From assembly GCA_903873135.1 (NCBI GenBank), contig CAIQNH010000045.1:1-48141 (forward strand): DNA of 48,141 nt, written 5' to 3'. Position 1 is the stretch's first letter. Every line of letters starts with the position of its first letter. A model generated the notes under the pieces. The model had not been told where the DNA came from. It did no database searches and saw only the letters and a list, made by a program, of their open reading frames with translations. Origin of the DNA: an uncultured Actinomycetes bacterium (GTDB lineage: Bacteria; Actinomycetota; Acidimicrobiia; Acidimicrobiales; Microtrichaceae). Below are positions 1-8,030 of this stretch, piece by piece. The position numbers and the translations under genes are program-made.

Positions 1-2016
1 CCGGTGGTGGTGAAGCTCTGCGGGGACAACGTGGCGCACAAGAGCGAGCGCGGCCTGGTCGTGGTCGGACTGTCCGACGCCGAGGCCGTGCGCCGGACCA
101 CCGACGACCTGTTGTCCCGGGCGGTCCCGGAGGACGGCGCGACGGGGGTCCTCGTCGCTCCCGTGGTGCGGGGCAACCGCGAGCTCATCGCCGGGGCGAA
201 CCTCGACCCGACCTTCGGTCCGACCGTGGTGGTCGGACTCGGCGGCGTGCTGACCGAGGCGCTCGCCGACGTCAGCGTCCGGCTGGCCCCCCTGGACCAC
301 GCCGAGGCCCTGTCGATGCTCGACGACCTGCGCAGTCAGGCGCTCCTCGGTCCGCTGCGGGGTGAGCCGGCGCTCGACCGCGACGCTGTCGCCGACGTGC
401 TCGTCGCCCTCGGCGCGGTGCGAGAGGTGGACGCCGGCCCGGTGTCCTCGATCGACCTCAACCCCCTCATCGTCTGCGACGGCCGGCCGGTCGCCGTCGA
501 CGCCCTCGTGGTCGTCGACGACGAGGGCGTCCTGCCGGTCCGGGCGCCGGGCGCCGGCGCCGACGACCGCTTCACCGCGCTGTTCGACCCCGACGGCGTC
601 GTGGTCGCCGGTGCCTCCACCCATCCCGGCAAGTTCGGGTTCGTGAGTCTGCACAACCTGTTGGCCTCCGGGTACCGGGGCCGGGTCCAGGCCACCAACC
701 GGGACGGGGCGACCATCCTGGGTGTCCCGACGGCGAGGTCCCTCACCGAGCTCGAGCCGGGATCCGCCGACCTGGTGTTCGTGTGCACCCCGGCGTCGAC
801 CGTCCCCGACGTCCTCCGTGACGCAGCGGCGATCGGTGTCCGTGCGGCCTTCCTGGCATCGGCCGGCTACGGGGAGGCCGACGAGGCGGGCAGACGGGCT
901 CAGGCCGAGCTCGTGGCCCTGGCCGACGAGCTCGGGATCCTGCTGGTGGGACCGAACGGTCAGGGCGTGGTCTCCACGCCGTCGTCGATGTGCGCCCAGA
1001 TCGTGGCCCCGTACCCACCGGCGGGCACCGTGAGCGTGGTCAGTCAGTCCGGGAACCTGGTCTCGGCGTTCCTCAACTGGTCCTGTCGCAGCGGGGTGGG
1101 TGTGGCACGCGCCCTCTCGGCTGGCAACGCAGCGGCGGTCGGCGTCGCCGACGTGCTCGAGTACTACGCCGTGGACGACGCCACCACCGTGGCGCTCGCC
1201 TACGTCGAGGGGATCGCCGACGGTGGCGCGTTCGTGGAGTCCGTGCGTCGGGTGACCGCGTCGAAGCCCCTCGTGCTGCTCAAGGGTGGCGCCACCGAGG
1301 CGGGGGCGCGGGCGGCCGCCAGCCACACCGGTTCGCTCGCCACCGACGACGCCACCTTCGAGGGGCTATGCCGTCAGTTCGGCGTCAGTCGCGCCGCCAC
1401 GGCCGAGGAGGCCTTCGACACCGCAGCGGCGTTCGCCACCCAGCCCCCGGCTCCCGGCGGTCGCGTGGCGGTGGTGACCACCGTCGGCGGCTGGGGTGTG
1501 CTCGCCGCCGACGCCATCACCCGACACCGGGACCTGGAGCTGCTCGAGCTCCCCGAGGACCTGCTCGCCGCCGTCGACGAGTTGCTGCCACCGCGTTGGA
1601 GTCGGAACAACCCGCTGGACCTCGCCGGAGGCGAGACCCGGGACACCGTGCCGACCGTCCTCGACCTGGTCGCCGCGCACCCCGACGTGGACGCCGTGGT
1701 GTTCCTCGGGATCGGGATCCAGTCGAACCAGGCGAGGATGCTCCGTGTCGGAGGTCACCACCCGGACGAGGGCATCGGTCGGATCGTCGAGTACCACGAG
1801 CGACAGGACCGCCGCTACGCCGAGGCGGCGGTGGAGGCGAGCCGGAAGCACGCCACGCCGGTCCTCGTGGCCACCGAGCTCGCCGTGGCGTTCCCGGACA
1901 ACCCGGGTCCGGCCGGCGTCAGGGAGTCGGGCGGGTACTGCTTCCCGTCCGCCGAACGGGCCGTCGCCGCGCTCGGACACCTGGTGCGTCGCGGGCGGCA
2001 CCTCGCCGGCTCGTGA
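1..2016 (+). CDS. ADP-forming acyl-CoA synthetase, 5'-truncated by window
   Basis: The reading frame is open from the first base, so the true start lies upstream. The visible 671 codons begin inside an ATP-grasp domain (roughly residues 1-180), followed by a CoA-binding Rossmann domain (about 195-320) and a succinyl-CoA-ligase-like domain. The segment SHTGSLA is the usual site of the phosphohistidine in ADP-forming acetate-CoA ligases. The family makes an acyl-CoA from a carboxylate, ATP and CoA, or runs in reverse to make ATP. ATP-grasp comes before the CoA-binding domain, the reverse of the common alpha-beta fusion. The acyl substrate cannot be told. Its stop codon overlaps the next gene's GTG start, so the two are probably co-transcribed. 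Confidence 0.85.
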   Translation, partial: PVVVKLCGDNVAHKSERGLVVVGLSDAEAVRRTTDDLLSRAVPEDGATGVLVAPVVRGNRELIAGANLDPTFGPTVVVGLGGVLTEALADVSVRLAPLDHAEALSMLDDLRSQALLGPLRGEPALDRDAVADVLVALGAVREVDAGPVSSIDLNPLIVCDGRPVAVDALVVVDDEGVLPVRAPGAGADDRFTALFDPDGVVVAGASTHPGKFGFVSLHNLLASGYRGRVQATNRDGATILGVPTARSLTELEPGSADLVFVCTPASTVPDVLRDAAAIGVRAAFLASAGYGEADEAGRRAQAELVALADELGILLVGPNGQGVVSTPSSMCAQIVAPYPPAGTVSVVSQSGNLVSAFLNWSCRSGVGVARALSAGNAAAVGVADVLEYYAVDDATTVALAYVEGIADGGAFVESVRRVTASKPLVLLKGGATEAGARAAASHTGSLATDDATFEGLCRQFGVSRAATAEEAFDTAAAFATQPPAPGGRVAVVTTVGGWGVLAADAITRHRDLELLELPEDLLAAVDELLPPRWSRNNPLDLAGGETRDTVPTVLDLVAAHPDVDAVVFLGIGIQSNQARMLRVGGHHPDEGIGRIVEYHERQDRRYAEAAVEASRKHATPVLVATELAVAFPDNPGPAGVRESGGYCFPSAERAVAALGHLVRRGRHLAGS

Positions 2017-3479
2017 GCGACGACTCGGGCACCGGTCGGGTCGTCCGGCGTCGTCCACGTCCTGCGGCGTCCCCGTCCGGCCGCCTCCCGGTGGTGCTCG
2101 CGGTCCTCGGCACCCTGGCAGGGGCGCTGTGGTGGGTGAGCGGGCCTGCGGTGGAGGTGGCGGTCCCGGACGGCGACCCGCTCCCGGCCGTGGCGACCCC
2201 GCTGCTCTCGGCCCGACGGGTGCCGGAGTGGACGGTCGCCGCCACCGGTGCCCGCACGCTGCGGGCCGAGCTGGCGCCGCTCGTGGACTCCCTGCCCGAT
2301 CGGTCCTGCGTGCTGCTGCGCACCGACGGGACCGAGCTCGTGTCGGTCCGGGCGGACCTCGACGTCATCCCGGCGTCGAACCTCAAGCCCCTCACGGCGA
2401 GCGGCGCGGTCGCCCTGCTCGGCGCCGGGACGAGGCTGGCCACGGTCGTGGTGGCGCCACCGGGCCCGGGAGGTGCGCCGGTCGGGTCGACCGGGACCAT
2501 CGACGGTGACCTGGTGCTGGTCGGCGGGGGAGATCCGGTGCTGACGACCTCGGGCTACGAACCCTACGAGGGGCTCCCGCGCAACCTGCTCACCCCGCTC
2601 GAGCTCCTGGCGGATCGAGTGGCCGCGACCGGGGTCGACCGGGTGACCGGGTCGGTGGTCGGGGACGAGTCCCGCTACGACGACGTCCGTGACGCGCCCG
2701 GCTGGAAGCCGGGCTACGTCTCCGACGGGCAGGTGTCCCGTCTGTCGGCGCTGGTCGTCGACGACGGCCGGCCGGTCTCGGGCGGCGCGGAACCGGCGCT
2801 GCAGGCGGCCGAGACCTTCACGGCGCTCCTCGAGGCCCGGGGCGTCACGGTGGACGGGACGCCCCGGGTGGGTGTGGCGCCGCCGGGGGACGTGGAGGTC
2901 GCCCGTGTGGAGTCTCCGACGGTCGCGGAGCTCGCCGAGGAACTCGTGCGGTTCTCCGACAACACCACTGCGGAGCTGCTGGTCAAGGAGATCGGCGTCC
3001 AGCGTCGGGGAGTCGGCACGACCGCAGCCGGTACCGAGGAGCTCCTCGCGTGGGCGAGGGAGGTCGGCGTGCCCGTCGAGGGCGCCGTCCTCGCCGACGG
3101 GTCCGGGTTGTCCCGGGACGACCGGCTGAGCTGCGACGCGATGGTCGCCGTGCTCGAGACCGCAGGACCCGACGCGCCGCTGGCCTCGTGGCTGGCCACT
3201 CCGGGTGCGCCCGGGACCCTCGAGGACCGCATGGTGGGGACCGGCCTGGTGGAACGGCTCCGGGCCAAGACCGGGTCGCTCGACGGGGTCCGGTCGCTCG
3301 CCGGGTGGTTGCGCACCGAGCCCGGCCGCGACGTGGCGTTCGCCGTTGCGGCCAACGCCGACTCCGTGGACGAGTCCGTCCTCGAGGGCCTCGAGGAGCG
3401 CCTGCTCCTGTCCTCGTTGACGTACCCGGTCGTGCCCGCGCCCGAGCAGTTGCGGCCGCTCCCCGCGAGGCCGGCGTGA
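2013..3479 (+). CDS. dacB: D-alanyl-D-alanine carboxypeptidase/endopeptidase, PBP4 (S13) family
   Basis: A 488-residue penicillin-binding protein of the PBP4/DacB class, which trims peptide side chains of peptidoglycan outside the membrane. An Arg-rich N-terminus leads into one hydrophobic segment (about residues 25-45), a signal anchor or signal peptide. All three active-site motifs are visible: SNLK (Ser122, Lys125), SDN (Ser315-Asn317) and KTG (Lys419-Gly421). The long insert between the first two motifs is normal for this class. The GTG start overlaps the upstream stop as GTGA, and the stop overlaps the next start in the same way, so translation is probably coupled. The length fits the family. 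Confidence 0.9.
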   Translation: MSDDSGTGRVVRRRPRPAASPSGRLPVVLAVLGTLAGALWWVSGPAVEVAVPDGDPLPAVATPLLSARRVPEWTVAATGARTLRAELAPLVDSLPDRSCVLLRTDGTELVSVRADLDVIPASNLKPLTASGAVALLGAGTRLATVVVAPPGPGGAPVGSTGTIDGDLVLVGGGDPVLTTSGYEPYEGLPRNLLTPLELLADRVAATGVDRVTGSVVGDESRYDDVRDAPGWKPGYVSDGQVSRLSALVVDDGRPVSGGAEPALQAAETFTALLEARGVTVDGTPRVGVAPPGDVEVARVESPTVAELAEELVRFSDNTTAELLVKEIGVQRRGVGTTAAGTEELLAWAREVGVPVEGAVLADGSGLSRDDRLSCDAMVAVLETAGPDAPLASWLATPGAPGTLEDRMVGTGLVERLRAKTGSLDGVRSLAGWLRTEPGRDVAFAVAANADSVDESVLEGLEERLLLSSLTYPVVPAPEQLRPLPARPA

Positions 3480-4138
3480 CCGTCGAACCCACGCCGATGT
3501 TCCCGCTCGGCTCGGTGCTGCTGCCGGGGATGCTGCTGCCGCTCCACGTGTTCGAGGATCGTTACCGGCGGCTCGTCGAGGCCGTGCTCGACCTGGACGA
3601 GCCCGAGTTCGGCGTCACCCTGATCGAGCGCGGCAGCGAGGTCGGCGGGGGTGACATCCGGGCGATGGTGGGCTGCGTGGCCCGGGTGCTCGAGGCCGGA
3701 CGGACCGACGACGGTCGGTGGGCGCTCGTCACCGTGGGCACGCGTCCGATCCGGGTCCTCGAGTGGCTCCCCGACGACCCGTTCCCGAGGGCGCGCACCA
3801 GCGCGCTGGACGACGATCCGACGCTGCCGCCCGACGCCGCCGACCGGGTGGGGTCGCTCGCCGTGCAGGTGCGGCGGTGCCTGGCGCTCGCGAGCGAGCT
3901 CGGGTCCTCCGGGCCGGTCGACGTCGAGCTGAGCGAGGACGTGTGGCTCGCCACCTACCAGGCTGCGGTGCTGGCGCCACTCGGTTCGCTCGACCGTCAG
4001 CGTGTGCTCGGGACCACCTCGGCCACCGAGCGGCTCGTCGTGGTCGAGGAACTCGTCGCCGAGCAGCACGAGTTGCTGGAGGCCAGGCTCCGGCTCGGCG
4101 ACCCGGGCGGTGACGACGACGCCTGGAACGCCGACTGA
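3476..4138 (+). CDS. Lon N-terminal-domain protein (LON substrate-binding domain only)
   Basis: A 220-residue protein that resembles the N-terminal substrate-recognition domain of Lon protease: it opens with MFPLGSVLLPGMLLPLHVFE, close to the family's typical start, and has no AAA or protease domain. Stand-alone LON-domain proteins are common in actinobacteria and are thought to bind proteins or peptides; no reaction is established. The GTG start overlaps the stop of dacB (GTGA). A longer frame extends upstream inside dacB, but the domain begins within about ten residues of this GTG, which decides the start. The C-terminus is acidic. Confidence 0.8.
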   Translation: MTVEPTPMFPLGSVLLPGMLLPLHVFEDRYRRLVEAVLDLDEPEFGVTLIERGSEVGGGDIRAMVGCVARVLEAGRTDDGRWALVTVGTRPIRVLEWLPDDPFPRARTSALDDDPTLPPDAADRVGSLAVQVRRCLALASELGSSGPVDVELSEDVWLATYQAAVLAPLGSLDRQRVLGTTSATERLVVVEELVAEQHELLEARLRLGDPGGDDDAWNAD

Positions 4139-4197
4139 CCGGTCGGTCGTGCTAGACCAACGCGGTGCGCCGACCGTGGCGGTGACGAGGAGGAGCG

Positions 4198-4560
4198 GTG
4201 AGCGACCGAGCGACCGAGAGGCGGCCACTGGCCGACGTGCGCCGGGGCCCGATGGCCGAGGCGACCGAGTTCAAGGACCTCGTCGTCGCCTACGCCAAGC
4301 AGGAGACGGTCGAGCCCCTCAGGAACCTCGGCCACGACCTGGCGTTCGGCATCGCCGGCGCGCTGTGCATCGCGACGGGGCTGCTGTTCGGCCTGCTCGC
4401 TCTGCTCCGCGGTCTCCAGGAGCTCACCGTGTTCAACGATCCGTCCGAGGTGGCCGGGGGGCGGTTCTCGTGGGTGCCGTATACGATCGTCGCCGTCGTG
4501 GGAGCACTGGTGTCGGCGTTCTTCTTCGCCCGACTCGCCAGGTTCCTCCGGCGTACCTGA
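4198..4560 (+). CDS. Small membrane protein, phage-holin-III (DUF1469)-like
   Basis: A 120-residue protein with a charged N-terminal third, a segment of about 20 residues that looks like an amphipathic membrane-proximal helix, then two hydrophobic segments (about 43-66 and 94-115) ending in basic residues. This pattern matches the actinobacterial holin-superfamily-III/DUF1469 proteins, which are chromosomal envelope proteins rather than phage lysis genes in most genomes; their job is not known. The start is GTG with a strong GAGGAG ribosome site at about 4187-4195. It heads a tight group of three small genes. The family call rests on topology and style only. Confidence 0.6.
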   Translation: MSDRATERRPLADVRRGPMAEATEFKDLVVAYAKQETVEPLRNLGHDLAFGIAGALCIATGLLFGLLALLRGLQELTVFNDPSEVAGGRFSWVPYTIVAVVGALVSAFFFARLARFLRRT

Positions 4561-4584
4561 CCGCCGAGCACCCGAGGAGCAACG

Positions 4585-4809
4585 ATGAGCCAGGCAGAGC
4601 GCGCCGCAGACAACGCCATCGGCCGGGCCGACCTGAAGGCCAAGCTGACCGACATCCAGGGTGAGGCCCAGGACCAGGTCGAGGAGGTCCGCAACCAGGT
4701 GCTGGCGGCCGGGATCCTGGTGGCGCTGCTCCTGCTGGTGCTGACCTTCGTGCTCGGGCGCCGGGCCGGCAAGCGCTCGTCGGCGGTCATCGAGGTGCGC
4801 AGGGCCTGA
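4585..4809 (+). CDS. Small single-pass membrane protein
   Basis: A 74-residue protein with a charged helical N-terminal half (residues 1-38), one transmembrane segment (about 39-60) and a basic tail that should stay in the cytoplasm. I recall similar short proteins next to DUF1469 genes in Acidimicrobiia, but cannot confirm that here. The ATG is preceded by GAGGAG at 4573-4578. The stop shares one base with the start of the next gene (TGATG), so the two are probably translated together. Function unknown. Confidence 0.65.
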   Translation: MSQAERAADNAIGRADLKAKLTDIQGEAQDQVEEVRNQVLAAGILVALLLLVLTFVLGRRAGKRSSAVIEVRRA

Positions 4810-5378
4810 TGGCCTCCCTCACCCAGCGCCTCACCCGGACGCTCGTCGCGAGGGTGCTCGGCGACGGTCTCGGCGCCGACCTGGCCGGCCGGGGCGCCAC
4901 GTTCCTCGTCGAGGGTCTCCGTGAGGCGCGTGAGCGGCCGGCCCATCCGCTGACGGGCGCCCGACTCCGCCCCGGTGAGGCCTACCTGGTCGTGGCGCGA
5001 CCCAAGCCGTCGCGCCTCGAGCGCCGACTCGCCGGCCGCCAGCGCGCGCTGGCGTCACGGGACGCGGAGCTGAGCCGACCGACCCGGGGTCAGCGTCGGG
5101 CGGCCCGGCGTCTCGCCCGTGTGCAGCGACGGCTCGACCGGAGTCGGCCGGGGGGTCGACGGGCCCGGCGGCTCCTCGCCCGAGAGTCGGTCGCCGGGGA
5201 GCGGTTCGACCGGGCGGTCGCTCCCACACGCCGCCAGCGTGAGGTCCGCGGTCAGCTCGTGGAGGTGACGGACGCGCTCGAGGCGGCGCGGTCCGCCAGC
5301 TTCGAGCGGGCCCAGCAGGCACGCGAGCGATCCCGGCGCGGTCGACGTCGGGCCAGCCGCGACCGGTTCTACTCCTAG
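4809..5378 (+). CDS. Arg-rich conserved hypothetical protein
   Basis: A 189-residue protein of unknown function. Residues 1-70 look folded (a helical stretch, then a short segment ending in AYLVVARPKPS). The remainder is extremely rich in Arg with Glu, Gln and Ala, and is probably a long basic helix or coiled coil that could bind nucleic acid or acidic polymer. It follows two small membrane-protein genes with a 1-nt overlap, so it may act at the membrane with them. I recognise no catalytic motif. Its frame and coupling support a real gene despite the skewed composition. Confidence 0.6.
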   Translation: MASLTQRLTRTLVARVLGDGLGADLAGRGATFLVEGLREARERPAHPLTGARLRPGEAYLVVARPKPSRLERRLAGRQRALASRDAELSRPTRGQRRAARRLARVQRRLDRSRPGGRRARRLLARESVAGERFDRAVAPTRRQREVRGQLVEVTDALEAARSASFERAQQARERSRRGRRRASRDRFYS

Positions 5379-5407
5379 GGCGTTGGTCGCAGCCGGGCTG
5401 CGGCTGC

Positions 5408-5413
5408 GAGAAT
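5408..5413 (+). promoter_or_regulatory. Candidate -10 element (GAGAAT) for a leaderless upstream ORF
   Basis: GAGAAT ends 6 nt before the ATG at 5420, the same spacing as the leaderless promoters elsewhere in the window, but the first base is G rather than T. Weak on its own. Confidence 0.3.
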
Positions 5414-5419
5414 CCCCGC

Positions 5420-5470
5420 ATGCTGCGCCCGGCTCCCTGCGTCACCTCGAACCCGCGTCGGATCCGGTGA
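5420..5470 (+). other. Possible 16-codon leader ORF coupled to trmI
   Basis: ATG at 5420 opens a 16-residue frame with the peptide MLRPAPCVTSNPRRIR. Its TGA (5468-5470) overlaps the GTG start of trmI (5467) as GTGA, the same coupling geometry used at many junctions here. A candidate -10 lies 6 nt before its ATG. It may be a leaderless upstream ORF through which trmI is translated, or chance. No comparative evidence is available. Confidence 0.3.
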
Positions 5471-6255
5471 GCGCGCCCAGAGGCGTCCTCGACGCCGGGG
5501 ACCTGGTGCAGTTCCTCGACCCGAAGGGTCGGCGCTACCAGGCCACCCTGCGACCGGGGGGCCAGTTCCACACCCAGTCGGGTTTCGTCGAGCACGACGA
5601 CGTCATCGGCCTGAGCGACGGAGCCACCGTGCGCAGCAGCCGGGGACAGTCGTTCGTGGTGCTCCGGCCGACGCTGGCGGACTTCGTGTTCAAGATGCCC
5701 CGCGGGGCGCAGGTGATCTACCCGAAGGATCTCGGACCGATCCTCCTGCTCGCGGACGTCGGGCCGGGCGACCGGGTGCTCGAGAGCGGTGTCGGCTCGG
5801 GTGCGCTCTCCATGGCCCTCCTGCGCTCCGGCGCCGACGTGGTCGGCTACGAGGTGCGGGAGGACTTCGCCGAGCGGGCACGGGCGAACGTCGAACGCTT
5901 CCTCGGGGACTCGGTGGGTGACCGCTACCGGGTGGAGCTCCGTGACACCTACGACGGCATCGACGAGCGGGACCTCGACCGGGTGGTCCTGGACCTCCCG
6001 GAGCCGTGGCGGGTCGTCCCCCACGCCGCGACGGCGTTGCGGCCCGGCGGGATCCTGCTCGCGTACACGCCGAGCATCGTGCAGGTGGTCCAGTTCCGGG
6101 AGTCGCTCGAGCCGGCGACCTTCACCCAGGTGGAGACGATCGAGGTCCTCCACCGCTCGTGGCACGTCGAGCCGCCGTCGGTTCGGCCGGACCACCGGAT
6201 GGTGGCCCACACGGGATTCCTCACCGTGGCTCGTCGGCTGGCGGAGCCGGGGTGA
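5467..6255 (+). CDS. trmI: tRNA (adenine-58-N1)-methyltransferase
   Basis: A 262-residue SAM-dependent methyltransferase of the TrmI family, which makes m1A at position 58 in the T loop of tRNA as a tetramer. The N-terminal beta domain (GDLVQFLDPKGRRY, residues about 8-60) is typical, followed by a Rossmann fold with SAM motif I around ESGVGSG (about residues 105-112). A longer frame begins with TTG at 5383, but GTG 5467 puts the family's conserved start about seven residues in and matches the usual length. Mycobacterium also keeps this gene next to the proteasome locus. The stop overlaps the start of the next gene. Confidence 0.88.
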   Translation: MSAPRGVLDAGDLVQFLDPKGRRYQATLRPGGQFHTQSGFVEHDDVIGLSDGATVRSSRGQSFVVLRPTLADFVFKMPRGAQVIYPKDLGPILLLADVGPGDRVLESGVGSGALSMALLRSGADVVGYEVREDFAERARANVERFLGDSVGDRYRVELRDTYDGIDERDLDRVVLDLPEPWRVVPHAATALRPGGILLAYTPSIVQVVQFRESLEPATFTQVETIEVLHRSWHVEPPSVRPDHRMVAHTGFLTVARRLAEPG

Positions 6256-7412
6256 ACGCGCTCGACGTCCTGATCGGTGTCGCCGCAGTGGTGGCCCTGC
6301 TCGGCGGCTGGCGCATGGGATTCCTGACGAGAGCGTTCGGTTGGGTCGGCGCAGGGCTCGGTCTGCTCGTCGCACTCGCGGCCGTGCCCCGGCTGATCTC
6401 CACGCTCGAGCTCGAGTCGCGCCCGCTGATCGCGGGCGTGAGCGTCCTCGCGACCCTGGCGCTGGTCACCCTCGGCCAGGGGATCGGAGCGAGCCTGGGC
6501 GGACGGGTCCGGCCGTCGTCAGGGGAGCGGGGCGCCCGCACCGTCGACTCGCTCGCCGGCGCAGGGCTGGGCGTCCTCGGTGTCCTCGTGGTCGTCTGGC
6601 TGGTCCTCCCGGTGCTGTCCCGCTCGGACGGGTGGTCGGCCGGCATCGCCCGGAGCTCGGTGGTCGCCGGTTTCCTCAACCGCAGCCTGCCCGATCCGCC
6701 ACCGATCCTCGACGAGCTGGAGCGTCGACTGCGCAGCGGTGAGTTCCCCGAGCTGTTCAAGGACTTCCAGCCGGCACCCGACGTGGGTCCACCTCCGGCG
6801 GGATCCGCGATCGGAGCCGACCAGCTCGCCGCCCTGACGAACAGCGTCGTGAGGATCGAGGGCCCGGCCTGCGACTCGATCCAGACCGGCAGCGGTTGGG
6901 CCATCGCCGAGGGTCTGGTGGCGACGAACGCCCACGTCGTCGCCGGGACGGAGTCCCTCGAGGTGGAGACCGTGGACGGACGGCGGGGCGAGGCCCGGGT
7001 CGTGGCGTTCGACCCGGACACCGACCTGGCACTCCTCCGGACCGACGTGCCCCTCGACCCGCTCCCGACGGACACCGCGGCGCCGGGTGACCGGGGACTG
7101 GTGCTCGGCTTCCCGGGCGGGGGGCCGTTCGATCCGTCTCCGTTCGAGGTGAGCGAGGTGATCGAGGCCCTGGGCTACGACATCTACGACCGTGGCGAGG
7201 TCGAGCGGCGGCTCGTCGTCCTGGCGTCGGAGCTCGCTCCCGGAGACTCCGGGAGCGCAGTGGTCCGGGACGACGGCAGCGTCGTGGCCGTCGCCGTGGC
7301 CATCGCCCCCGACGCCGCTGGCGTCGCCTACGCCCTCCCGGTGGCCGAGCTGGCCGACGACCTGGCGGCCGTCGGGGACTCGCCGGTCCCGACGGGCGCC
7401 TGCCTCGCCTGA
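6252..7412 (+). CDS. MarP-like membrane-anchored trypsin-fold serine protease (CvpA + protease)
   Basis: A 386-residue protein with four hydrophobic segments in the first 130 residues (a CvpA/colicin-V-like domain), a linker, and a trypsin-like protease domain from about residue 200. The triad is readable: His228 (TNAHVV), Asp258 (DTDLALL) and Ser333 (GDSGSA). Cys207 and Cys384 flank the protease domain as do the cysteines of the regulatory disulfide in M. tuberculosis MarP (Rv3671c). MarP is a periplasmic protease needed for acid and oxidative-stress resistance, acting on peptidoglycan hydrolases; the role here is inferred from that. GTG overlaps the trmI stop (GTGA). Confidence 0.87.
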   Translation: MNALDVLIGVAAVVALLGGWRMGFLTRAFGWVGAGLGLLVALAAVPRLISTLELESRPLIAGVSVLATLALVTLGQGIGASLGGRVRPSSGERGARTVDSLAGAGLGVLGVLVVVWLVLPVLSRSDGWSAGIARSSVVAGFLNRSLPDPPPILDELERRLRSGEFPELFKDFQPAPDVGPPPAGSAIGADQLAALTNSVVRIEGPACDSIQTGSGWAIAEGLVATNAHVVAGTESLEVETVDGRRGEARVVAFDPDTDLALLRTDVPLDPLPTDTAAPGDRGLVLGFPGGGPFDPSPFEVSEVIEALGYDIYDRGEVERRLVVLASELAPGDSGSAVVRDDGSVVAVAVAIAPDAAGVAYALPVAELADDLAAVGDSPVPTGACLA

Positions 7413-7442
7413 GGATCCGCCCCGTCCGGGGACGGACGCCGT

Positions 7443-7448
7443 TAGGGT
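7443..7448 (+). promoter_or_regulatory. Leaderless -10 (TAGGGT) for the Thr-rich membrane protein
   Basis: TAGGGT ends 6 nt before the GTG at 7455, so transcription should start at or beside the start codon. No ribosome site precedes the GTG. Confidence 0.6.
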
Positions 7449-7454
7449 CGGAGC

Positions 7455-7937
7455 GTGAGCCAACCCCCCGAGGATTCCTTCCCCTCCGTCGGCGACGAGC
7501 CGACCCGAGCGATGCCCGGTGCGACCACCGGTGGTGCGGGCGAACCCACCGAGGTCCTGCCCGCAGCCGCAGCGGCTGCGACGGCCGGCACCGGTCCAGC
7601 GGGTGGAGCGTCAGCGGTCCCCCCGGATCCCGGCCGCGGGGGCGGCGTCCCGGCGTGGGCCTGGGTCATCGTGGCGGCGATCCTGATCGTGGGCGCCGGC
7701 GTGGCCTACGCCATCGTGAGCGGTCGGGACGACACGCCGCCGACGTCGACGACCAGCTCGACGTCGACCACGGTGGTCACGACCTCGACCACCCAGCGAC
7801 CCACCACCGCTCCACCGACGACGGCACGTCCCACCACGACCACGAGCACCTCGACGACGACCACGACCACGAGCACCACGACGTCGACGTCGACGACGAC
7901 GCCCGAGGCGACGACGCCCGAGGACACGACCCCCTGA
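7455..7937 (+). CDS. Single-pass membrane protein with Thr/Ser-rich extracellular tail
   Basis: A 160-residue protein. Residues 1-70 are Pro/Gly/Ala-rich and probably cytoplasmic, one transmembrane helix spans about 72-94, and the last 65 residues are almost only Thr, Ser and Pro. Such tails in actinobacterial envelope proteins are often O-mannosylated spacers across the cell wall; glycosylation here is inference. There is no folded domain after the tail, so the protein may be just an anchor and stalk. GTG start with a leaderless promoter. No function can be assigned. Confidence 0.7.
   Translation: MSQPPEDSFPSVGDEPTRAMPGATTGGAGEPTEVLPAAAAAATAGTGPAGGASAVPPDPGRGGGVPAWAWVIVAAILIVGAGVAYAIVSGRDDTPPTSTTSSTSTTVVTTSTTQRPTTAPPTTARPTTTTSTSTTTTTTSTTTSTSTTTPEATTPEDTTP
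7738..7934 (+). repeat. Low-complexity ACG/ACC/TCG codon repeat (Thr/Ser tail)
   Basis: Imperfect triplet repeat of Thr and Ser codons encoding the extracellular tail of the preceding gene. Triplet tracts like this expand and contract in frame, so length is likely to vary between strains. Confidence 0.8.
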
Positions 7938-8002
7938 GGCGAGGGTCCCGGTGCGGTGCCGCGCGGGGAGTGTCGGCGGCGGGAGGGTGTGCGATCAGCG
8001 GG

Positions 8003-8017
8003 GCCGGTCCGACCGGC
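8003..8017. terminator. Candidate bidirectional hairpin between convergent genes
   Basis: GCCGGT-CCG-ACCGGC is a perfect 6-bp stem with a 3-nt loop, lying between the end of the Thr-rich gene and the end of the ferredoxin gene on the other strand. There is no U tract, as is usual for actinobacterial hairpins. Confidence 0.4.
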
Positions 8018-8030
8018 GTCCGCAGTGCGG

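Noticed and set aside
990-2012. Long open frames antisense to or out of frame with the acyl-CoA synthetase and carboxypeptidase genes
   Set aside because: They are Arg/Gly/Pro-rich shadow frames of GC-rich coding DNA with no domain or ribosome site.
4198-4560. Holin-like gene as a sign of a prophage
   Set aside because: No other phage gene, attachment site or change in composition is nearby; chromosomal DUF1469-type proteins are common in actinobacteria.
7738-7934. Short triplet repeats considered as a CRISPR or other array
   Set aside because: The repeats are in-frame Thr/Ser codons without regular spacers.
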